From JANXUC01 sp043749225 (lineage in GTDB: Bacteria > Acidobacteriota > Terriglobia > Terriglobales > Acidobacteriaceae), in the NCBI GenBank assembly GCA_043749225.1, contig JAYVEP010000167.1, forward strand, positions 1 to 10,607: a DNA stretch of 10,607 nucleotides. The letters are read 5' to 3'. A program made the translations under genes and the position numbers. Below, piece by piece: positions 5,850 to 10,607 of this stretch. Position 1 is the stretch's first letter. Each line of letters opens with the position of its first letter. The notes under the pieces are model-generated. The model was not told the DNA's origin and made no database searches. It was given only the letters and a program-made list of their open reading frames with translations.

Positions 5850-6347
5850 CTATATTTTGAGTTGGCGGCGGATTTCGATGACGATTTGTTCGACCGAGTT
5901 GTCGGCGTCGATGGTGATGGCATCGGTAGGTTCTTCGATGGTTTCGAGTTGGCTGGGGAGCAGATTTTGCGTGGCGAAGTGTCCGAGGCGTTGCTGTAAG
6001 CGGCGCTGGATTACGTCGAAGCTGGCCTTGAGGTAGACGAATCTTACGCCGTGGTGTTCGAGATTGAAGCCAGTTGTCAGTTGATCGCGATATTTGTGCT
6101 TGAGTGCCGAGCAGGCCAGAGTCGCGTGGCGATGTTCCAAAAAGCAGCGTTGGATTTCGGAGTGGAGCGATTCCAGCCAGGGTGCGCGGTCGGCGTCCTC
6201 GAGGGGAATGCCAGCAGAAATCTTCGCAATATTCGCGGGAGAATGGAAAGAGTCGGCGTCGAAGAACTGCCAGCCGAGTTCCTGGGCGAGACGGCTTGCT
6301 ACCGAGGTTTTGCCAACTCCGACTACGCCCATCACTAGAACGACCAA
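5850..6347 (-). CDS. gntK: Gluconokinase (EC 2.7.1.12)
   Basis: 165 aa cytosolic kinase that phosphorylates D-gluconate to 6-phosphogluconate with ATP, feeding the pentose phosphate or Entner-Doudoroff pathways. The P-loop GVVGVGKTS is at residues 7-15, followed by the family blocks LAQELGWQFFDADSFHSPAN, AGIPLEDADRAPWL, CSALKHKYRDQL and GHFATQNLLPSQLETIEEP. Its length equals that of usual GntK proteins. The chosen start is TTG at 6345-6347, with GAGG at 6357-6360 (spacing 9), because it puts the P-loop at the usual distance from the N-terminus. An ATG at 6401 would add 18 residues encoded by a REP-like palindromic region. It probably precedes the MFS transporter in one transcript. The P-loop lacks the usual serine (GVVGVGK rather than GVSGSGK), which I take as normal variation. 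Confidence 0.9.
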   Translation of the reverse strand: MVVLVMGVVGVGKTSVASRLAQELGWQFFDADSFHSPANIAKISAGIPLEDADRAPWLESLHSEIQRCFLEHRHATLACSALKHKYRDQLTTGFNLEHHGVRFVYLKASFDVIQRRLQQRLGHFATQNLLPSQLETIEEPTDAITIDADNSVEQIVIEIRRQLKI

Positions 6348-6362
6348 ATTCAGATACCTCAG

Positions 6363-6492
6363 GGGCGAAAGCCCAGTTTTTTGGCCTTGGCGGCATAACA
6401 TTCGGGGGAAAGGCGCTCTTCTGAAGCGGCTCCTTACCTCGGCGGGTTAAGCCGACGTTTATGGGTAAATTATCGCAGCGCTAAAGTGCTGC
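6363..6492. repeat. REP-like palindromes upstream of gluconokinase
   Basis: At least three short hairpins cluster here: GGGC-GAAA-GCCC (6363-6374) followed by AGTTTTTT; a CGGC/GCCG stem around 6440-6454; and GCAGCGC-TAAA-GTGCTGC (6475-6492, one G-T pair). The first and third resemble the pair at 3718-3766 in loop type. The rest of the gene-free stretch up to 6737 shows only further imperfect GC-rich repeats and no convincing protein. Confidence 0.55.
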
Positions 6493-6737
6493 GCCACCCA
6501 AAGGCAAGCGCCAAACGTCTGCCTCGATGTAAAAGGCCCAATTGAGTTTTTCCGCAAGTTGTTCAGCGCAGCGCCACCTAAGAACGCAAGCGCTCCTATG
6601 AAAACATACTCTTGGGCTGGGCCGCCAGCGCAGTGAAAATTCTGGAAGTGAGGCGTGTACACGAATTCGCGGGCCGCTCTTAAGAAACGCTGGCATTTCT
6701 TCCCTTCAAGTTCCATAGTGCGTCGGAGGTGTACCCG

Positions 6738-6830
6738 ATGAAAGTGGCACGCTATTCACTACTGTTGTTGGTGTTTGGTCTGGTGGGGAACGTAGGAGCC
6801 AAAGCGACAACACCAACAGGACCGTACTGA
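6738..6830 (+). CDS. Short signal-peptide ORF, 30 aa (tentative)
   Basis: An ATG at 6738 with an excellent GGAGGT ribosome binding site (spacing 7) opens a 30-codon frame. It begins MKVARYSLLLLVFGLVGN and has an Ala-x-Ala-like region before the short end TTPTGPY. The basic start and hydrophobic core are those of a Sec signal peptide. It may be a secreted micropeptide, a leader peptide for the SulP gene 145 nt downstream, or the intact front of a larger secreted protein broken by a frameshift. In another frame, a stretch rich in Cys, Trp and Pro continues past the stop (about 6833-6960), which would fit the last idea. Confidence 0.4.
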   Translation: MKVARYSLLLLVFGLVGNVGAKATTPTGPY

Positions 6831-6918
6831 AGCCAGAGACATCGGTTTGCATCCCCTGCACGCCCTGGTGGAAGGCCTATCCGAACGAACCGCGCTGTCT
6901 GTGGGTCTTGAAAGCCTG

Positions 6919-6946
6919 GGGCCTGGGCAATCCGGGCCCTTTATGT
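6919..6946 (+). terminator. Terminator- or attenuator-like hairpin before the SulP gene
   Basis: GGGCCTGG (6919-6926) pairs with CCGGGCCC (6932-6939) over 8 bp including one G-T pair, with a 5-nt loop, and is followed by the short T-rich TTTATGT. It lies between the 30-aa ORF and the SulP start, so it could end the short transcript or modulate read-through. The T-run is weak. Confidence 0.35.
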
Positions 6947-6974
6947 CGGGGCGCGGCGGGAATAGTATTAAAGA

Positions 6975-8678
6975 ATGAACGCTGCTTTCGAAGAGCGCTG
7001 GCTGCCGAAGTCCATCCTTAGCCTGCGCGGATACACAGCTCAAAAATTCTTGCGTGACCTGGTGGCGGGGGTGACTGTAGGTCTTGTTGCGTTGCCGTTG
7101 GCGATGGCGTTTTCGATCGCGTCGGGGCTTTCGCCGCAGGCCGGGATTTACTGTGCAGTGGTGACCGGGTTTCTCATCTCGCTGCTGGGGGGATCGCGCA
7201 CGCAGATTGGCGGGCCGACCGGGGCGTTCGTGGTGGTGGTGGCGGGCATTGTTGCGGCCCACGGCGTGGAAGGGCTGTTTCTCTGTACCGTGATGGCCGG
7301 TGTGCTGTTGGTGATCATGGGCGCGACGGGCATGGGAACGGCGGTCAAGTTCATCCCCAGGCCGATTGTGATTGGTTTCACAAATGGAATTGCGGTGCTG
7401 ATTGCCAGCACGCAATTGAAGGATTTCTTCGGATTGCAGATCGATAAAGTTCCCGGCGTTTTCTGGCTGCGGATGGAAGCGATTGCGCAACACTTTAAGA
7501 CACTGAGCTACGAAGCGACGATTCTGGCAACGTTGACGCTGGTGATTCTGATTCTCTGCCGCGTGGTTTCGAACCGCATTCCGGGACCGATTATTGTTTT
7601 GGTGGCGGGTACGGCAGCGGTGTATTTTCTGAAGCTGCCGGTGGAGACGATTGGGACGCGCTTTGGAGGGATTCCAAGTGGGTTGCCGCACTTCGAGATT
7701 CCGCGATTTCGGGCGGACTTGATTCAAGGATTGCTGGGACCGGCGGTGACGGTAGCCATGCTCGGTGCGATTGAGTCGCTGATGTCGGCGGTGGTGGCGG
7801 ACCGGATGAGTAACGATCGTCACAATCCGAATGTGGAACTTGTAGCGCAGGGAGTGGCGAATATTGTGTCGCCGATGTTTGGCGGGGTGCCGGCTACGGG
7901 AGCCATCGCTCGCACGGCCACCAATATCCGCGCCGGAGCGCAGACACCCGTTGCCGGCATGATTCATGCGGTGACGCTACTCTGTGTGCTGCTGTTCGCG
8001 GCTCCATTGGCTAGCTATATTCCAATGGCGGTGCTGGCGGGCATTTTGCTCGTGGTGGCGTACAACATGGGCGAATGGCGCGAGATTCCTCAGCTGCTGC
8101 GCTTGACCAAAACGGATATCAGCGTCTGGCTGGTGACGTTTGGGCTGACCGTGTTCGCCGACCTGACGGTTGCGGTGGAGGCGGGTATGATTCTGGCAGC
8201 GCTGCTGTTCATCGGGCGGGTCGCCAATACTACGACGGTTGCGCAGGTGACGGACGACTATGTGGAAGACGGTCGAGCGCACATTTTGCAGGACAAGGAT
8301 ATTCCGTACTATGCGACGATCTTCCGGATACATGGGCCGTTTTTGTTTGGAGCGACGGATAAGATTGCGGCGGTGACGGAGAATCTGCACCAGCTTCCGC
8401 CTGTGGTTGTATTGCGTTTGCGGAACATGACGGCAATTGATGCGACAGGCTTGTTCGCGCTGGAAGAATTGGCGAAGCAGTTGCACGCCACCAGGAGAAC
8501 GCTGATTTTGTGCGGGGCGCGGGAACAGCCTCGGCAGCTGATCCATCAGGCGGAATTTGAGGAGTTGATCGGGAAGGAGAATTTCTGCGACAACGTGCAG
8601 GAGGCGCTGGAGCGGGCGGAGGAAGTGTTCGAGTCGTTGCCGCCAGCCGCGAAGGCGGCTCCGGTGGGTGTGGGTTAG
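6975..8678 (+). CDS. SulP (SLC26-type) anion permease with C-terminal STAS domain
   Basis: 567 aa inner-membrane transporter. Residues about 1-430 hold the hydrophobic SulP core. It opens with FLRDLVAGVTVGLVALPLAM, continues with the SGLSPQAGIYCAVVTGF and GGPTGAFVVVVAGIV blocks, and includes the GAIESLMSAVVADRMSNDRH segment and the GGVPATGAIARTATNIRAGA signature. Residues about 440-550 form the cytosolic STAS domain (YATIFRIHGPFLFGATDKIA, then VVVLRLRNMTAIDATGLFAL). Bacterial members move sulfate, bicarbonate, or C4-dicarboxylates such as succinate (DauA/YchM); the sequence alone does not fix the substrate. Length is normal for the family. The start ATG at 6975 lacks a strong ribosome binding site. 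A YvlD-type gene follows 36 nt later, probably on the same transcript. Confidence 0.93.
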   Translation: MNAAFEERWLPKSILSLRGYTAQKFLRDLVAGVTVGLVALPLAMAFSIASGLSPQAGIYCAVVTGFLISLLGGSRTQIGGPTGAFVVVVAGIVAAHGVEGLFLCTVMAGVLLVIMGATGMGTAVKFIPRPIVIGFTNGIAVLIASTQLKDFFGLQIDKVPGVFWLRMEAIAQHFKTLSYEATILATLTLVILILCRVVSNRIPGPIIVLVAGTAAVYFLKLPVETIGTRFGGIPSGLPHFEIPRFRADLIQGLLGPAVTVAMLGAIESLMSAVVADRMSNDRHNPNVELVAQGVANIVSPMFGGVPATGAIARTATNIRAGAQTPVAGMIHAVTLLCVLLFAAPLASYIPMAVLAGILLVVAYNMGEWREIPQLLRLTKTDISVWLVTFGLTVFADLTVAVEAGMILAALLFIGRVANTTTVAQVTDDYVEDGRAHILQDKDIPYYATIFRIHGPFLFGATDKIAAVTENLHQLPPVVVLRLRNMTAIDATGLFALEELAKQLHATRRTLILCGAREQPRQLIHQAEFEELIGKENFCDNVQEALERAEEVFESLPPAAKAAPVGVG

Positions 8679-8714
8679 AAAATCTTCGTTTTGCGTGAGT
8701 GGGAGAGCAATTGT

Positions 8715-9068
8715 ATGCGACTAATTTTGAACTGGATTGTGAGCGCGCTGGCGGTTTGGCTGGTTTCTCAGGTTGTTCCCGGTTTCTATGTGCGTGGCGT
8801 GACGGCGGCGCTGCTGGCGGCATTGGTCATTGGTTTTGTGAACGCGACGATTGGGCTTGTGTGGAAGGTCCTGACGTTTCCGCTCACGGTTCTTACGCTG
8901 GGCGTGTTCTGGTTTGTGATCAATGCGCTGATGTTGAAGCTGGCTTCCATGTTCGTGACAGGATTCGAAATTCATGGGTTTTGGGCGGCATTCATCGGCG
9001 GCATCGTATTGAGCGTGGTGAACATGCTACTGAAATGGCTGGTGAAGCCCGCGACGGATGGAGAGTAG
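8715..9068 (+). CDS. YvlD / phage-holin-4-2-like membrane protein
   Basis: 117 aa integral membrane protein with four predicted helices (residues about 2-20, 29-50, 54-78 and 86-108). The motifs VSQVVPGFYVRGVTAALLAA, GFVNATIGLVWKVLTFPLTV and TLGVFWFVINALMLKLAS are characteristic of the PF04020 family, of which B. subtilis YvlD is a member. In Bacillus, YvlD belongs to an envelope-stress-linked operon; its biochemical function is unknown. The start chosen is the ATG at 8715 with GGAG 9 nt upstream. An earlier in-frame ATG at 8691 would add eight polar residues ahead of the first helix. No phage genes are nearby, so the holin label should be read as a domain name only. Confidence 0.88.
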   Translation: MRLILNWIVSALAVWLVSQVVPGFYVRGVTAALLAALVIGFVNATIGLVWKVLTFPLTVLTLGVFWFVINALMLKLASMFVTGFEIHGFWAAFIGGIVLSVVNMLLKWLVKPATDGE

Positions 9069-9117
9069 CGTTTGCCAACAAAGAAAGTTCGAAAAGCGGC
9101 GAGTTGAGGTTGTTGCT

Positions 9118-9157
9118 GCCCGCCCTCTTTCGCAAAGTACGCGAAAGAAGGACGGGG
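9118..9157. terminator. Hairpin between convergent genes (REP-like, possible two-way terminator)
   Basis: Imperfect inverted repeat GCCCGCCCTCTTTCGC (9118-9133) and GCGAAAGAAGGACGGGG (9141-9157) around AAAGTAC; the inner 7 bp are perfect. It sits between the plus-strand YvlD-type gene and the minus-strand thiE-like gene, where transcripts from both sides would meet. No clear T-run follows on either strand, so it may be only a dispersed palindrome. Confidence 0.5.
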
Positions 9158-9186
9158 CACCCTTTGTGTTTATGACTTAGGCGAGA

Positions 9187-9876
9187 TCAAGATCTTAGCT
9201 CGCGAGCAACTTCTTCGATGTTGTTTTCCTGGAACAAGCGGATTCCGGCGATGCCTTTAGCTCCTGCGTCGAGGCAGGCTTGAGCGTTTGCGAGCGTTAC
9301 TCCGCCTAGCGCGAAAACCGGGAGTGAGCTTTGGCAGGCCGCCTTAAGTGCGTCTGTCCCCAACGGTTGAATCTGCGGGGCATCTCTTCCTTGCGTTACT
9401 TTTCCGAAAATTGGAGCTAGGACTGCAAGAGTAGCGCCTTCGCGCGCGGCGCGGCGGATGTCTTCCGCGGAGCGGCAGGAGACGCCGACAATCAAGTTCC
9501 GGGTTTCCTCTCCCCAGTTTCGAGAGGCGGCGGATTGAATGGCTCGGACCTCGGCGGGAGAGATATCGCCGGAGCGGAGATGCACGCCGTCGGCTCCAAC
9601 GGCTAGAGCGATATCTGTGCGGGAGTTGATTAGGAGCTTGGTTTCGAGTTTCTGGTTTCGAGTTTCGAGTGGGACCCGTTGCAGGACTTTGACGGCTTGG
9701 CTTGCCAATTGTCCCAAATCTCTTGAAGGCAAGTCTTTTTCGCGGAGCTGGATGTAGTCGACTCCAGCGCGAGTGGCTTCGGCGATTTTCTGCAGGAGTT
9801 GCTGCTGGCGAGCGGGTTCATCGCCGGGGAATGCGTGGCGGTTGGTGATGTAGTAGAGCTTGGGGCGGCTGAGCAT
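9187..9876 (-). CDS. thiE: Thiamine phosphate synthase / TenI-family protein
   Basis: 229 aa TIM-barrel protein. ThiE joins the thiazole phosphate and pyrimidine diphosphate moieties to give thiamine phosphate. Visible blocks are LYYITNR (8-13), VDYIQLREKDL (39-49), LLINSRTDIALAVGADGVHL (81-100), GVSCRS (131-136), LAPIFGK (153-159) and the phosphate-binding GGV...GAKGIAGIRLFQ (191-216). Two family positions differ from classical ThiE: the Asp of the usual IND motif is Ser (INS), and the usual GP(V/I)F-x-T-x-T-K loop reads APIFGK. TenI-like function (thiazole tautomerase) or a divergent ThiE are therefore both possible. Residues 71-79 (ETRNQKLET) look like an in-frame insertion. I chose the ATG at 9876; an ATG at 9930 would add 18 low-complexity residues. 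Neither has a strong ribosome binding site. No other thi gene is in the window. Confidence 0.8.
   Translation of the reverse strand: MLSRPKLYYITNRHAFPGDEPARQQQLLQKIAEATRAGVDYIQLREKDLPSRDLGQLASQAVKVLQRVPLETRNQKLETKLLINSRTDIALAVGADGVHLRSGDISPAEVRAIQSAASRNWGEETRNLIVGVSCRSAEDIRRAAREGATLAVLAPIFGKVTQGRDAPQIQPLGTDALKAACQSSLPVFALGGVTLANAQACLDAGAKGIAGIRLFQENNIEEVARELRS
9640..9670. repeat. Micro-repeat inside the thiE-like gene
   Basis: GTTTCGAGTTTC occurs at 9641-9652 and again at 9655-9666 (period 14), followed by another GAGT. It encodes the ETRNQKLET stretch, which interrupts a region where ThiE proteins normally pass directly into the LLIN strand. The length keeps the reading frame. Confidence 0.7.
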
Positions 9877-9948
9877 TGTCCCTAGGTTATCCGAAGTATG
9901 GGTCGCAGGAGATCCGGAGGTCGGAGGCATTGCTAGCCCGCGAGCAAT

Positions 9949-9989
9949 AGCAGATTCCTCACGGTAGAGCCGTTCGGAATGACAAACTC
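9949..9989. repeat. Dispersed 41-bp repeat, copy 2
   Basis: AGCAGATTCCTCACG, a variable centre, then GTTCGG and GACAAACTC; it aligns without gaps with 5792-5832. It lies between the thiE-like gene and the LOG-family gene, so it may be within their shared transcript. Confidence 0.6.
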
Positions 9990-10018
9990 TAAACTATTTC
10001 AGTAACCCATACGTCGCT

Positions 10019-10040
10019 GGGCGAGCAGGAATGCTCGCCC
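10019..10040. repeat. Perfect palindrome downstream of the LOG-family gene
   Basis: GGGCGAGCA (10019-10027), loop GGAA, TGCTCGCCC (10032-10040): a 9-bp perfect stem, 10 nt after the LOG-family stop codon. It has no T-run on the minus strand, so it is either a Rho-type or stabilising 3' hairpin or a member of the REP-like repeats. Confidence 0.6.
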
Positions 10041-10050
10041 TACACGAGCG

Positions 10051-10607
10051 TTACAGTCTGGTTTTAGCGATCTCAGGGATCTGTTCGGCTTTTGGCTTGG
10101 GTCCGAGATGGTGGAGTGTGAGGCCATCACGTAAGAGACTGAATGCTTCTTCGGGCGTGTCGGCAAATTGAAACAGGCCGATATCGGAAGCAGCAACGGT
10201 TCCTGCGTCCACCATCGCCTGTAGGTTGACTACGCGGTTCCAATAATCCCGTCCGTAGATCACTACGGTCATCTTCTTGGCGAGCTTTTCCGTTTGGGCT
10301 AAGGTAAGGACTTCAAAAAGCTCGTCGAGGGTGCCAAAGCCTCCGGGAAAAACCACGAGGGCTTTGGAAAGATAGGCGAACCAGAACTTGCGCATGAAGA
10401 AGTAATGGAATTCGAAATTCAGCGCCGGTGTGATGTAGGGGTTGGGGAATTGCTCCATGGGCAGACGAATGTTGAGTCCGATGGTTTTGCCGTTGGCGTC
10501 GCGCGCTCCGCGGTTGGCGGCTTCCATGATGCCGGGACCGCCTCCGGTAGTGACGACGAAGCGGTGACGGCGTGCTGGAATTTGCGCAGACCATTCCGTC
10601 AGCATTT
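10051..10607 (-). CDS. LOG-family (TIGR00730-type) Rossmann-fold protein, N-terminus outside window
   Basis: At least 184 residues are visible; the gene runs off the right edge, and the first Met here is probably internal. The family signatures are TTGGGPGIMEAANRGA near the front and FPGGFGTLDELFE in the middle. The latter is the PGGxGTxxE motif that holds the catalytic and phosphate-binding residues of cytokinin-riboside monophosphate phosphoribohydrolases (LOG) and of PpnN-like nucleosidases. Some bacterial members cleave the N-glycosidic bond of nucleoside 5'-monophosphates. The context FHYFFMRKFWFAYLSKALVV and the C-terminal tail match the longer bacterial subgroup. It is probably cytosolic. 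Same strand as the thiE-like gene, with a 174-nt gap holding a palindrome and a dispersed repeat. Confidence 0.9.
   Translation of the reverse strand, partial: MLTEWSAQIPARRHRFVVTTGGGPGIMEAANRGARDANGKTIGLNIRLPMEQFPNPYITPALNFEFHYFFMRKFWFAYLSKALVVFPGGFGTLDELFEVLTLAQTEKLAKKMTVVIYGRDYWNRVVNLQAMVDAGTVAASDIGLFQFADTPEEAFSLLRDGLTLHHLGPKPKAEQIPEIAKTRL

Noticed and set aside
5737..6396. N-terminal 220 residues of the 648-codon minus-strand frame containing the MFS gene
   Set aside because: This part is the antisense-free shadow of gluconokinase read in another frame: Arg/Pro-rich, with no domain. The transporter begins only after the gluconokinase stop.
6459..6716. 85-codon minus-strand frame in the palindrome-rich gap
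   Set aside because: Composed largely of REP-like sequence; no ribosome binding site or recognisable protein pattern.
6759..7967. 402-codon minus-strand frame opposite the SulP gene
   Set aside because: Arg/His/Asn-rich composition typical of the reverse complement of a GC-biased membrane protein gene; the SulP reading on the other strand is unmistakable.
8715..9068. Prophage holin
   Set aside because: The domain name includes holin, but there are no phage genes around and the protein matches the YvlD-type chromosomal group.

Overview
The window most likely comes from a soil-type Acidobacteriota (Terriglobia-like) chromosome. This is a judgement from protein style, moderately high GC, and GC-rich palindromes with TGAA, TAAA or GAAA loops between genes; no marker gene proves it. 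It opens inside the 3' end of a 5S rRNA gene, so the left edge is the end of an rRNA operon, and an accessory region follows before ordinary metabolic genes begin.

Left part (1-3790, accessory): the 5S tail and its intrinsic terminator; a small conserved gene (76 aa, minus strand); and an orphan fragment of a DUF1778/TacA-type antitoxin (plus strand) whose 3' end runs into a second, near-identical copy of the rRNA terminator stem. Next is a compact four-gene minus-strand operon (2809 down to 682) with a recognisable promoter, good ribosome binding sites, short gaps and one ATGA overlap. All four products carry a C-terminal winged-helix-like domain, and the last also carries an R-x6-H motif of the kind seen in HEPN ribonucleases. 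I cannot match this set to a named system, and it is the best candidate here for an undescribed one. Upstream lies an AT-richer non-coding block of about 354-bp tandem repeats whose left, degenerate end appears to hold the operon's -35 box.

Middle (3791-6347, minus strand): a PD-(D/E)XK nuclease of the group I intron-endonuclease type, with an intrinsic-terminator hairpin in its leader; an MFS transporter of the anion:cation symporter family; and a gluconokinase. The last two look like a sugar-acid uptake and phosphorylation pair.

Right part (6738-10607): a short signal-peptide ORF, a SulP-family anion permease with a STAS domain and a YvlD-type membrane protein on the plus strand; then a ThiE/TenI-family protein and the 3' part of a LOG-family protein on the minus strand. 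The ThiE/TenI gene has an in-frame micro-repeat insertion and lacks some residues expected of a classical ThiE. Several intergenic spaces carry REP-like palindromes, and two carry copies of a 41-bp dispersed repeat.
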